From assembly GCA_024227995.1 (NCBI GenBank), contig CP100465.1, positions 2,480,001-2,544,000 of the forward strand: a stretch of DNA of 64,000 nucleotides, read 5' to 3'. This DNA is from Halomicrococcus gelatinilyticus. GTDB lineage: Archaea > Halobacteriota > Halobacteria > Halobacteriales > Haladaptataceae. Below are positions 19,003-26,914 of the stretch, one piece after another (within the stretch, counting starts at the first letter, position 1; the number at the start of each line of letters is the position of its first letter). The translations under genes were made by a program, and so were the position numbers. A model generated the notes under the pieces. It was not told the origin of the DNA and did no database searches. It saw nothing but the letters and a program-made list of their open reading frames with translations.

Positions 19003-19088
19003 GGTCGCTACTCTGCCCCCCACGGTGATGAAACGTTCCGCCGTCGGCGCGGTGCCGGTCGGGGCAGGGGAGGATGGACCGCTAGCCG

Positions 19089-20543
19089 TCAGCCGCGGGC
19101 CCGCGCCGTCACCGTCACGCTCGGCCGGACGTCGTCGAGTGCGCCGACGGTGGGGCCGTTCACGACGGTGACCGTCTTCCCGTCCCGGACCACGTGGAAC
19201 GCGTCGCCGAAGCCGCCGCGGTCGATGACCCAGGTGTTCGGCCCGACCTTCGTGGCGTTGCGCCCGGCGAGCAACTCGCGGTAGGCCCGCTGGAACTCGC
19301 GTGCGTCCTCGGCGGTGTCCCACGCCGTCCGCCAGACGTAGCCCCGTCTCTCGCCGTTCCTGACCGGCCAGAGCCGGTCGTTGGCCCAGCCGTCGGAGGG
19401 GACGCTGGTGTAGTTGAACTCGTCGAAGGACCCCTGGTCGGGCGACTCGAAGCGACGCCAGGGGATGACCCGGTTGTCGTCCGCGCGTCCCTGGTACCAG
19501 AACATGGTGTAGATGCCCGCCTCGCCGACCGTCTGTGAGCCGTTCACGCCCTGCTTGCCGAACAGCTTCCAGCCGTTCGCCGGTAACGCGCCGATCCGGA
19601 GCGTCGGTGGCGGGTCGACCGTCCGCTCCGATTCGATGATCTGTTCGGAGCTGACGGGCGGCTGCTGGTAGTCCAGCCGCGACCAGTTCCCGACGGACTC
19701 GTTGGTGGCGTCGACCTGCGCCGCGACGTACGCCGGTCCGTCGGAGTAGGGCTGGATGGACGCGACCTGCATCGCGAGGTTGTAGTCCGGCAGCGGGCCG
19801 CCGCTGTACGGCGCCCGCGGCGGCTCCGGACCGGGCGTGGTCACGCACTCCCACTCGTCTCCACAGCGCCGGGTGTACAGCTTCTCGACCAGCGTGGCCT
19901 CGCCCTCGACGAGCCCCTCCTGGCCGCGTCGCCCGTCCATCGTCTCCGCCCGCAACGACTCCGAGGTCAGGCCGACGTGCTGGTCCTGTAGCGCGTGGAC
20001 GAGTTCGTGGACGAGCGTCGCGTTGTCGACCACGAGCGAGCCCTGCCGGTCGGTGACGGTGTAGATGCTGTCCGTCCCGGGAAGGTAGAAGCCGGCGACC
20101 CGCTTCGTCCGGATCTCGACCTGTTCGCGGACGGCGTCGGTCGTTTCGTCGACGGCGAACAGCGCCTCCCACACCTGATTCTCCCAGGCGCGCTGGGCGG
20201 GTCCGAACTGCCGCTGTGCCTGTACCCGGACCAGCCGCTGGTACTCCGCACGCGGTAGCGCCTCGACCGTCACGTTCCGTTTGAACTCCTTGTCGCGCAA
20301 CTTCTCGACGCGCGCCATCGCGCGACCGACGTACGCCCGTCGTTCGGCGTCCGTCAGGCCGTCACGCTGGTCGACCGAGATGGACTCGTTGTACCAGTAC
20401 CCGTTCTCCCACCCGATGACGTCGTTCTCCGGGTCCGCCAGGGAACCGGCCGACCCGTCGTCGGTTCCCCCCGCGCCGACGGCGGCGCCCGGCGCGACCG
20501 CCATCAGCGATATCGCCACGATAACGACCCCCACAGTTCGCAT
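19089..20543 (-). CDS. Secreted surface protein with an HExxH metalloprotease motif
   Basis: A 484-residue exported protein with an N-terminal signal sequence (2-24, Ala-rich). Residues 179-183 are HELVH within ATLVHELVHALQDQH, the zinc-binding motif of gluzincin-type metalloproteases, and a candidate third ligand lies in GLVEGEA (210-216). Several N-glycosylation sequons (NES, NVT, NAT, NWS, NGS, NYT) fit a cell-surface protein. It matches the haloarchaeal Hvo_1808 family in my memory. Proteolytic activity is not proven for this family. Confidence 0.8.
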   Translation of the reverse strand: MRTVGVVIVAISLMAVAPGAAVGAGGTDDGSAGSLADPENDVIGWENGYWYNESISVDQRDGLTDAERRAYVGRAMARVEKLRDKEFKRNVTVEALPRAEYQRLVRVQAQRQFGPAQRAWENQVWEALFAVDETTDAVREQVEIRTKRVAGFYLPGTDSIYTVTDRQGSLVVDNATLVHELVHALQDQHVGLTSESLRAETMDGRRGQEGLVEGEATLVEKLYTRRCGDEWECVTTPGPEPPRAPYSGGPLPDYNLAMQVASIQPYSDGPAYVAAQVDATNESVGNWSRLDYQQPPVSSEQIIESERTVDPPPTLRIGALPANGWKLFGKQGVNGSQTVGEAGIYTMFWYQGRADDNRVIPWRRFESPDQGSFDEFNYTSVPSDGWANDRLWPVRNGERRGYVWRTAWDTAEDAREFQRAYRELLAGRNATKVGPNTWVIDRGGFGDAFHVVRDGKTVTVVNGPTVGALDDVRPSVTVTARARG

Positions 20544-20686
20544 ACAGGAGGCACGGACGCGCCGACCATAACGATTGGCCGTTCCGTGTCGGCTCCGCGT
20601 CGGTCGAATTTGGCGTGGGCAGGTCGGAGCACGGCCAGGCGGCCGGTCCGGGTCGGCGAACGGCCGCTGCCGGCGGAACGCCGCCG

Positions 20687-21694
20687 CTACCGCGCCCGGA
20701 ACCGGAAGCCGTTCGCGTCGCCGGTGTCGTCGAAGACGCTCGCGACGCCGGCGCCGAACGCGTACGCCACCGCACTCGTGCCGCCGCGCAGGCGCTCGCG
20801 GAAGCCGCGCTCCGGTTCGAACTCCTCGACGGTGACCGTATCGCGGCCGAGTCGGTCGGCCAGCAGGTCCTCGACTTCCTCGCGGGTGGCGAGGCCGTCC
20901 ACGAGACCGACCTCCTCGGCGTCGGGGCCGAGGTAGACGCGCGCCTCCGTCTCCCGGACGTCCTCGGCGTCGAGGCCGCGCCCCTCGGTCACCCGCTCGA
21001 CGAACGTCTCGTAGTAGCCGTCGATGAGGCCCTGGAGGTACTCGCGCTCGTCTTCGGACATCTCCTTCAGCGAGACGCCGGCGTCCTTGTACTCGCCGGC
21101 CGCGAGGCGCTCGTAGGAGACCCCGAGCTTGTCGGCCAGGCCGGCGGCGTTCACCCGGGAGCCGATGACCCCGATGCTCCCCACGAGGCTCCCCTCGCGG
21201 GCGTACAGTTCGTCGCAGCCGCTGGCGATCCAGTAGCCGCCGCTGGCGCAGACGTCGGTCGCGTACGCGACCGTCGGCCCGTCGAAGCGCTCCGCGGCGA
21301 GGCGCACGTCGTCGCTGGGGACGACCTCCCCGCCCGGGGTGTTCAGCTTGAGCAACAGGGCTTCGGCACCGTCGTCCTCGTCCGCCCGCTCGATCTGGTC
21401 GACGATGGCGTCGGTCGGCGTGCCGGCCGGATTCGGGAACGTACCGCCGCCGTCGCGGCGGATCGGCCCCTCGACGGCGACCTCCGCGACGTCGTAGCCG
21501 GGGTAGATGCTGTCGGCGATGCGACCGGCGAACCGCAGGCCGGCGACGCCCGTCAGAAGCACCAGGACGACGCCGAGCAGGTCGGCGAGCGTCCCCGGCA
21601 GGACGACGAACAGTTCCCAGCCGACCGCGACGGCCACGAGCAGTCCGACCAGCGCGATCGCTCCGCGTACGAGTCGCGAACCGTTCTCGGCCAT
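20687..21694 (-). CDS. sppA: Signal peptide peptidase SppA-type (S49) serine protease
   Basis: A 335-residue protein with two N-terminal hydrophobic segments (11-32, 36-55) and an S49 peptidase domain. The nucleophile is Ser151 in VCASGGYWIASG; the general-base Lys203 lies in AAGEYKDAGVSLKEM, giving the Ser/Lys dyad of the family. LKLNTPGGEV is the conserved substrate-groove segment. It is expected to cleave leftover signal peptides or other membrane peptides, with its active site outside the membrane. Single-domain, short form as in other archaea. Confidence 0.9.
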   Translation of the reverse strand: MAENGSRLVRGAIALVGLLVAVAVGWELFVVLPGTLADLLGVVLVLLTGVAGLRFAGRIADSIYPGYDVAEVAVEGPIRRDGGGTFPNPAGTPTDAIVDQIERADEDDGAEALLLKLNTPGGEVVPSDDVRLAAERFDGPTVAYATDVCASGGYWIASGCDELYAREGSLVGSIGVIGSRVNAAGLADKLGVSYERLAAGEYKDAGVSLKEMSEDEREYLQGLIDGYYETFVERVTEGRGLDAEDVRETEARVYLGPDAEEVGLVDGLATREEVEDLLADRLGRDTVTVEEFEPERGFRERLRGGTSAVAYAFGAGVASVFDDTGDANGFRFRAR

Positions 21695-21764
21695 GCTACG
21701 TCCTCACCATGGGCTATCCGTGGTGTGGACCGGCGTTAAAACTTCGGCAGACAGAACAGCGACG

Positions 21765-22628
21765 TTACAGGAGCCCCGTCTTCTGGAGCTTCATCAGGTC
21801 CTCGGTGTCGAGGGTCTCGCCTTCCTTGAACTGCTGGTAGATCTCCTCGGCCTCCTCCTTGGCCTTCTCGCGCTCCTTCTCCTTCTCGGACTTGCGCTCT
21901 TCCTCCTCCTGCTTGTCGAGTTCGCGCAGTCGCTTCTGGACGCGCACGAAGTCCTCGTGGTGCTGGTCGGCCGACTCCTGGGCCTCGACGAACTTCTCGT
22001 GCATCTCGTCGGCCTCGTCGCGGATGTCGTCGGCCTCGCGATAGGCCTCGATCATCTGGTTGTGGTGCTTCTGGGCCTTGTCGGCGAGCTCCGTCACCTT
22101 CTCGTGGTGGCGGCTGGCCTCGGCGCGGACCTCCTCGGCTTCCTCGACGAGGTCCTCGAGCTCGTCACTCTGGTCGAGTTTCTCCTTGCGCTGCTGGTAC
22201 TCCTCGCGTTTTCCCTCGATCTTCTCGATGAGCTCGCGCTCCTCCTCGGTCGAGAGGACCTCCGTCTGCTGCTTGAACTCCAGGTCCTCGATCTCGCTCT
22301 CGAGCTCCTCGAGGTCCTTGCCCTCGTCGAGTTCGAGGTCGGACTTCATCTCCTCGACGCGGTCGAACAGCTCGTTGGCCTCGGCGTTGAGCTCGTTGCG
22401 CTGTTCCTTGTGTTCCTGGACCTTCTCGTTGAGCTCGTCGCGCTTCTCGCGGTGCTCCTGGGCTTCGTCGACCTTCTCGCGCGTCTTGGCGTTGAGGTCG
22501 TCGCGCTTGGAGGCGCGCTTGCTCGCCTTCTGGTTCAGTTCGTTACGTCGGTCGCGGAGCTGTCCCGCGAGCTTGATGAGCTCGCCCTTCGACTTGTTCT
22601 GAAGTTCATCTTCCGTTACACTTACCAT
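21765..22628 (-). CDS. Archaeal coiled-coil protein (COG1340-like)
   Basis: A 287-residue protein that is almost entirely coiled coil (about 10-270), rich in E, K, R and D with regular heptads, for example REKRDELNEKVQEHKEQRNE. Such proteins are conserved through archaea and have been proposed to play structural or chromosome-related roles; no enzymatic motif is present. It often carries misleading annotations such as phosphoserine phosphatase. AT-rich TTAATTAA lies only 3-10 nt upstream of the ATG, so the promoter may be farther away in the 370-bp upstream region. Confidence 0.85.
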   Translation of the reverse strand: MVSVTEDELQNKSKGELIKLAGQLRDRRNELNQKASKRASKRDDLNAKTREKVDEAQEHREKRDELNEKVQEHKEQRNELNAEANELFDRVEEMKSDLELDEGKDLEELESEIEDLEFKQQTEVLSTEEERELIEKIEGKREEYQQRKEKLDQSDELEDLVEEAEEVRAEASRHHEKVTELADKAQKHHNQMIEAYREADDIRDEADEMHEKFVEAQESADQHHEDFVRVQKRLRELDKQEEEERKSEKEKEREKAKEEAEEIYQQFKEGETLDTEDLMKLQKTGLL

Positions 22629-23000
22629 GCTTAATTAAACCTCGGTGCCTTCCGCCCCGGCAAACGGGTGGCGTCGCCACTCCGATGTCGTCGTACCAAC
22701 CGTCGGTTACAATATTCCCATGTCATCGGTTGACGCGCTGTGCTGCCGTGACCGCCGGAGGCGTTCAGGTGATAGTTCATAATCGGCATAGCTATTTAAA
22801 GTTTGTCCATCGGATACTGTGGAAACGGTTGTCACGGGCCTCAGAACCAGTGGAAACGCTTCGCACGGACTCCGGGGGCTATATAAAAGTCTCGCGCCGT
22901 CGCGGCGACGGGTCGTCCCCGTGGGGCGGTTGGCCGACCACTTTCACTTTCACTCCGGGGACGGCGCGGTTTGACGGTGTCGGAGGACCAACGGGGAGCT
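22629..23000. promoter_or_regulatory. Intergenic region with two strong TATA boxes and direct repeats
   Basis: No convincing gene in 372 bp. Two strong boxes face right: CTATTTAAAG (22792-22801) and CTATATAAAAG (22879-22889). Between them are two imperfect 20-bp direct repeats at 22818-22837 and 22849-22868 (16 of 20 positions equal, core GTGGAAACG.TT..CACGG), 31 bp apart. The second box should give a 90-nt leader for the small gene at 23001; the first has no gene at leaderless distance. Confidence 0.5.
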
Positions 23001-23153
23001 ATGAGAGAACTGCTCCGCTGTACGTGCGAGGCAGCCGGTTGCGACCGCGACCTGGGGGAGGACCAGTTGATGCTCACGATGGAGACCGACGGCGGGGTGC
23101 GACGCGCCTACGAGTGCGACTGCGGCGCGGTGACGGTGACCGTCTCGCGGTGA
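23001..23153 (+). CDS. Small cysteine-rich protein, 50 residues
   Basis: Begins MRELLRCTCEAAGCDRDLG and ends with YECDCGAVTVTVSR. The five cysteines (CTC, C, CDC) could bind one zinc. The ATG at 23001 is preferred to an in-frame TTG at 22971 because the cysteine module and normal codon use begin there and GGGGAG is just upstream. I do not recognise the family. Such tiny zinc proteins are abundant in haloarchaea and mostly uncharacterised. Confidence 0.6.
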   Translation: MRELLRCTCEAAGCDRDLGEDQLMLTMETDGGVRRAYECDCGAVTVTVSR

Positions 23154-23198
23154 CCGGGAAGTGAACGCCTGAAGTACCCCCGGGCGCAAGCCCGTGGC

Positions 23199-23612
23199 AT
23201 GCAGGAGACGATCCGTGCCGGCGGTCACGACAACGTCACCGCCGCGCACGCGAGCACGTTCGAGGTCACGACCGACGACTTCCTGACGCCGGCCGGCGAC
23301 TGCATCCTCGGCATCGAGGCCGACCGCGCGCCCGCCGACTTCGACCCCGCGTTCGTCGAGGCCTGCCGGGACGCCGACGCGACCATCACCGCCACGTTCG
23401 AGGCCGGCGGTCACGCCGCGACCGTCACCGGCCGCGGCCACCCCGACCTCTCCTTCGAGAGCGACCGCAGCGCCGTCGGCCGCACCAGCGACTACGTCGA
23501 CGAGCGGACGGTCCTGGTCGGTGCCGAGTTCGCCGCCGAGGGGTTCGACCGCGACCTCGTGGCCGCACTCGCGGACGGGGCGGACCTGACGGTGACGCTG
23601 AGCGTCGAGTAG
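23199..23612 (+). CDS. DUF371 family protein
   Basis: A 137-residue archaeal protein. The N-terminus (IRAGGHDNVTAAHASTFEVTTDDFLTP) is the conserved start of DUF371, where GH.N....H..T.E.T is invariant. The length fits the family. Function unknown; DUF371 is nearly universal in archaea. A T6 tract follows the stop (23622-23627), which may end transcription and also serves as the TATA region of the next gene. Confidence 0.88.
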   Translation: MQETIRAGGHDNVTAAHASTFEVTTDDFLTPAGDCILGIEADRAPADFDPAFVEACRDADATITATFEAGGHAATVTGRGHPDLSFESDRSAVGRTSDYVDERTVLVGAEFAAEGFDRDLVAALADGADLTVTLSVE

Positions 23613-23620
23613 CGGCCGAA

Positions 23621-23630
23621 CTTTTTTAAT
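23621..23630 (+). promoter_or_regulatory. TATA box of the M50-like gene
   Basis: CTTTTTTAAT, ending 24 nt before the ATG at 23654. Supports a leaderless message. Confidence 0.55.
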
Positions 23631-23653
23631 CGCGTACGTGTCTACGAATCTAT

Positions 23654-24160
23654 ATGGATGGTCGGGCAATCGCCCTCGCCGTCCTCCTCTACGCCCTCGT
23701 CGAACCCCTCGCACTCCTCGCCCACGAACTTGCCCACGCCGCAGCGGTGCTCGCGTTCACCGACGGCGACGCGGCGGTCGTCGTCGGGAGCGACGACGGG
23801 TGGCGGTGGCAGCGAGGACGGCTCTCGGTCACCGTCGACCCGACGACGACCGCCGCGCTCTGGTACGGCGTCTTTCGATGCGAGACGTTCCCCGACAGGA
23901 CGTGGCAGGCGGTCGCGGTCCCCCTCGCCGGTCCCGCGGCGACGCTGGTCGTCTTCCTCGGCGTGACCGCCCTCATCACCGTCGCGTCGGGGGCCGTCCA
24001 GTTCGCGCTCTACGGGCTGTTCTGGGCCGAACTGTCGCGCCTGATCGCGACTCTCGTCCCGATCCAGTACCCGTCGTGGTGGGGGCAGTACGCCGGGAAG
24101 CCGAGTGACGGTCGCCGTGCGATGGCCGCGCTGACCGCCGCTGGCGACCCCTCGACCTGA
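23654..24160 (+). CDS. M50-like membrane metalloprotease-related protein
   Basis: A 168-residue membrane protein. The first helix carries HELAHA (24-29), the zinc-binding HExxH of site-2-protease-like M50 peptidases, inside a hydrophobic segment as in that family. A later segment has VPLAGPAATLVVF, similar to the second conserved region, but I do not see the usual LDG motif that supplies the third zinc ligand. It may therefore be a minimal or inactive relative. Leaderless start judged from the box at 23621-23630. Confidence 0.65.
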   Translation: MDGRAIALAVLLYALVEPLALLAHELAHAAAVLAFTDGDAAVVVGSDDGWRWQRGRLSVTVDPTTTAALWYGVFRCETFPDRTWQAVAVPLAGPAATLVVFLGVTALITVASGAVQFALYGLFWAELSRLIATLVPIQYPSWWGQYAGKPSDGRRAMAALTAAGDPST

Positions 24161-24200
24161 CGTCGGAACGTAGTTGAGAATCGCGCACCTACGCCGGCGC

Positions 24201-25025
24201 ATGAGCGACGACGAACCGGACGTCAACATCAGCGGCGGCAGCGCGGGCGGCGGGACGGCGGCCGAGTTCGCCGCCGGGGCGGCCGACACGCGCGCCGAAG
24301 CGGTCGTCGACCGCCTCGGAGAACTGTACTGGCAGAAGACCTACGGCGGCCAGGACGCCTTCGAGTGTCTCGTCCGCACCGTCCTGAGCCAGAACACCAG
24401 CGACGTGGCGAGCCAGCCCGCCCACGACGCACTGATGGAACGGTACGCCGACCGCGATGACGCGGACGGTCTCGCGGACGCGCTGGCCCACGCCGACCAC
24501 GGCGAACTCGCGGACACCATCCGGTCGGCCGGCCTCTACAACCAGAAGGCGACGGTCCTCATCGACGCCGCCGAGCGCGTGCTAGCGGAGCACGGGAGCG
24601 CCGACGCCTTCGACGAGTACGTCCGCGAGCGGGAACCGGCGACGGTGCGAGACGAACTCCTCGACCTGGACGGCGTCGGTCCCAAGACCGCCGACTGCGT
24701 CCTCCTCTTCGCCGGCGGCCGCGGCGGCGTCTTTCCCGTCGACACCCACGTCCACCGCATCTACCGCCGCCTCGGCGTCGCGCCGCCCGACGCCGACCAC
24801 GAGGCCGTCCGCGCCGTCCTGGAGCGTGACGTCCCCGCCGCGAAGTGCGGCTTCGGCCACACCGCCAGCATCCAGTTCGGCCGCGAGTACTGCTCCGCGC
24901 GCAAGCCCGCGTGCCTGGACGGCCCGGAAGCGTGCCCGATGGCCGACCTGTGCGAGCAGGTGGGCGTCGACCCCGGATCCGGAAGGGTCGTCGACCCCGC
25001 AGACGCCGCGTCGGACGGGCGCTAG
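24201..25025 (+). CDS. nth: Endonuclease III-family DNA glycosylase/AP lyase
   Basis: A 274-residue base-excision repair enzyme. The helix-hairpin-helix is LDLDGVGPKTADCVLLF with catalytic Lys162, and the catalytic Asp181 follows in FPVDTHVHRIYRRLG. The C-terminal 4Fe-4S cysteines are C231, C238, C245 and C251 (spacing 6-6-5, while the classical enzyme has 6-2-5). The N-terminal 35 residues are a low-complexity extension. It removes oxidised pyrimidines or related lesions; the exact substrate is uncertain. ATG at 24201 is chosen over an upstream in-frame ATG because of the typical MSDDE start. Confidence 0.9.
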   Translation: MSDDEPDVNISGGSAGGGTAAEFAAGAADTRAEAVVDRLGELYWQKTYGGQDAFECLVRTVLSQNTSDVASQPAHDALMERYADRDDADGLADALAHADHGELADTIRSAGLYNQKATVLIDAAERVLAEHGSADAFDEYVREREPATVRDELLDLDGVGPKTADCVLLFAGGRGGVFPVDTHVHRIYRRLGVAPPDADHEAVRAVLERDVPAAKCGFGHTASIQFGREYCSARKPACLDGPEACPMADLCEQVGVDPGSGRVVDPADAASDGR

Positions 25026-25124
25026 AGCCGATGTAGGCGGCTGCCGGGCCGGTGGAGGACCGTATCGGCTGGTCAGCAACGGGCGTCACGCATACTTCCT
25101 TCGGTCGCCTACTGGTAGCGACTC

Positions 25125-25784
25125 ATGAGTGTCATCCTGGAGTTCACCGTCGACGACGACCAGTTCACGCTCGGGGACGTCCTGTCGGGACCGCCGCAGA
25201 TGCGGATCGAACTCGAACGGATCGTTCCGACCGGCGACGCGGCGATGCCGTTCCTGTGGGTCACCGGAGACGACCACGAGGCGTTCGAGGAGAAGATGCT
25301 CGCGTCCGAGCACGTCGAGGACATCGTCGCGATCGACAGGGTCGATCAGAGCGCCCTGTACCGCGTCGCGTGGCTCGGAGACCACGACGGCATCATCCAG
25401 GGCATCACCGAGACGGGGGGAACGGTACTGGAGGCCTACACCGACGACGGCTGGGAGTACCGCATCCGGTTCAACGACCACGACAGGCTCTCGCAGTTCT
25501 ACAACCACTGCACGGACCACGACATCGACATCCACATCGTCCGGACCTACACGCTGACCGAACGGACCGAGAGCGTCCGCCAGTTCGACCTCTCCAACGA
25601 ACAGCGCGAGGCGCTCGTCCTCGGCCTGCGGTCGGGCTACTTCGACACGCCGAGCCAGGTGAGTCTGGAAGAACTCGCCGACGAACTCGACATCTCCCAG
25701 CAGGCGATGTCGAACCGGATCCGACGGGGGACGAAGCAGGTCCTCGCGGAATCGCTCCTCTCGTCGGCCGCGACCTTCGATTGA
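25125..25784 (+). CDS. Bat-type HTH_10 transcriptional regulator
   Basis: A 219-residue haloarchaeal regulator. The C-terminus (FDLSNEQREALVLGLRSGYF, then LEELADELDISQQAMSNRIRRG) is the HTH_10 domain first seen in the bacterioopsin activator Bat. The N-terminal 150 residues are the typical ligand/dimerisation region (MSVILEFTV...), without PAS or GAF signatures. It probably activates or represses metabolic genes; target unknown. It is 77 bp upstream of a DUF7344 regulator on the same strand. Confidence 0.9.
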   Translation: MSVILEFTVDDDQFTLGDVLSGPPQMRIELERIVPTGDAAMPFLWVTGDDHEAFEEKMLASEHVEDIVAIDRVDQSALYRVAWLGDHDGIIQGITETGGTVLEAYTDDGWEYRIRFNDHDRLSQFYNHCTDHDIDIHIVRTYTLTERTESVRQFDLSNEQREALVLGLRSGYFDTPSQVSLEELADELDISQQAMSNRIRRGTKQVLAESLLSSAATFD

Positions 25785-25861
25785 AGCAGGCTCCATTTAG
25801 TGAGGTTGTCCGAACAACGGAGTTCGATAACTGTGGTGGACAACTACGGGCAAACACGACG

Positions 25862-26212
25862 ATGTCGAGTGACCCTCACGAGAGCCAGTTCGAAACAGCG
25901 GCGGTGGACCTGTTGCTGTCAGCGCTCTCCAGCGAGTGCAGTCGATGCGTGGTGAACTACTTCAGTGAATCGTCCGGCGACGTCGCCTCGGTCGACGAAC
26001 TCGCCGAGTACGTCGCCGACCGGCGGATCGAGAGCGACCGCTACGACGTGGACCGTATCGCGACTCGACTTCACCACGCGAGCCTCCCGAAGCTCGCGGA
26101 CGCGGGCGTCGTCGAGTACGACCCCCAGGCCACGACCGTCAGGTACCGCCCCCGCCTCGCAGTGGCGCAGGAGCTGCTCGGACGACTCCCCGGGCAGGAC
26201 GAGGCGGCGTGA
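25862..26212 (+). CDS. DUF7344 winged-helix protein
   Basis: A 116-residue protein with the haloarchaeal DUF7344 pattern: LLLSALSSECSRCVVNYF, VDELAEYVADRR, RLHHASLPKLADAGVVEYDPQ. This is a small HTH module that occurs alone or beside HalOD1 proteins and is thought to act in transcriptional signalling. Its stop overlaps the ATG of the next small zinc protein (4 bp), so the two are probably co-translated. A related protein starts at 63709. Confidence 0.85.
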   Translation: MSSDPHESQFETAAVDLLLSALSSECSRCVVNYFSESSGDVASVDELAEYVADRRIESDRYDVDRIATRLHHASLPKLADAGVVEYDPQATTVRYRPRLAVAQELLGRLPGQDEAA

Positions 26213-26373
26213 TGGCCATGCTGATGTGCCTGAGCTGTGGGCACTTCGTGCCCGCAGTACGGGACGAGGAGAGACTACTGCCGATGAAGGATAGCTGCCC
26301 GGAGTGTACAGGGTCCGAGTTCAAGAACTCCACACCAACGAGTCGTCGACGATGGCGAGGAGTGATCCGGTGA
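26212..26373 (+). CDS. 53-residue zinc-ribbon protein
   Basis: Starts MAMLMCLSCGHFVPAVRDE and continues to SCPECTGSEF, followed by an Arg-rich tail. CLSC and CPEC are 23 residues apart and form a minimal zinc ribbon. The ATG overlaps the stop of the DUF7344 gene (TGATG), which supports real translation despite the small size. No family known to me; a partner of the adjacent HTH protein is a reasonable guess. Confidence 0.65.
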   Translation: MAMLMCLSCGHFVPAVRDEERLLPMKDSCPECTGSEFKNSTPTSRRRWRGVIR

Positions 26374-26448
26374 CGGAACCACCATCGGTGACTGACGGAC
26401 GATGGCCGACGGACGACGACCGACGGTCCTCGAACGGGGCGACCGGAG

Positions 26449-26709
26449 CTACTCCTGGCCGGTCTCGACACGCACGAGGCCGTCCGCGGACACGGTTATC
26501 TCGTGGGTCCTGTAGGCGAAGACCACCTTCCCCGCCGTTCTCCCGGCGGTCGAGGTGGCGGAGAAGAGCTGGTCCAGGGCGTCGGGGTTGACGACGTCGT
26601 ACAGCGGTGGAGTGAGGTCCTCGGTGTCGACTCCTTCTGCTTCGGCAACTGCCTCGATAACGGCCTGACTTACGCTACGTTTCTCGACAGTGGTCCTCAC
26701 CGATTCCAT
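26449..26709 (-). CDS. HalOD1 output-domain protein
   Basis: An 86-residue protein matching the HalOD1 domain: VSQAVIEAVAEAEGVDTEDLTPPLYDVVNPDALDQLF, and the C-terminal beta strands KVVFAYRTHEITVSADGLVRV. HalOD1 is a predicted signalling output domain found almost only in haloarchaea, often beside DUF7344 genes as here. Mechanism unknown. It is convergent with the zinc-ribbon gene. Confidence 0.88.
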   Translation of the reverse strand: MESVRTTVEKRSVSQAVIEAVAEAEGVDTEDLTPPLYDVVNPDALDQLFSATSTAGRTAGKVVFAYRTHEITVSADGLVRVETGQE

Positions 26710-26760
26710 GAAACTCCTATATTCGCCCCTCCTTCTTGAACGTGTCGGGGAATCTGGAAC

Positions 26761-26901
26761 ATGCAGCGGCGTTCGATGTCGGCGCCGACCCGCTCGCCGA
26801 CGTCCGCGGTCGTGAGCGGGACGTTCGTCGCCGGCGTGCTCGCGACGGCCCTCGTCGACGCCACCGTCCGACGTGGCGCGCGAACGAGCTCTGTGGCGTG
26901 A
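26761..26901 (+). CDS. Possible 46-residue single-pass membrane protein
   Basis: Starts MQRRSMSAPTRSPTSAVVSG with a hydrophobic stretch (about 17-36, ending in ALVDATV) flanked by arginines. A weak TATA-like element (TTCTTGAACG, 26732-26741) lies about 25 nt upstream. It fills part of the 205-bp gap between the HalOD1 gene and the next gene. The evidence is thin; it may be chance. Confidence 0.25.
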   Translation: MQRRSMSAPTRSPTSAVVSGTFVAGVLATALVDATVRRGARTSSVA

Positions 26902-26914
26902 CGACGAGTCGGGG

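Noticed and set aside
22685..23164. 159-codon frame across the 22.8-kb promoter region
   Set aside because: It crosses two strong TATA boxes and direct repeats, has no domain, and overlaps the better supported 50-residue zinc protein.
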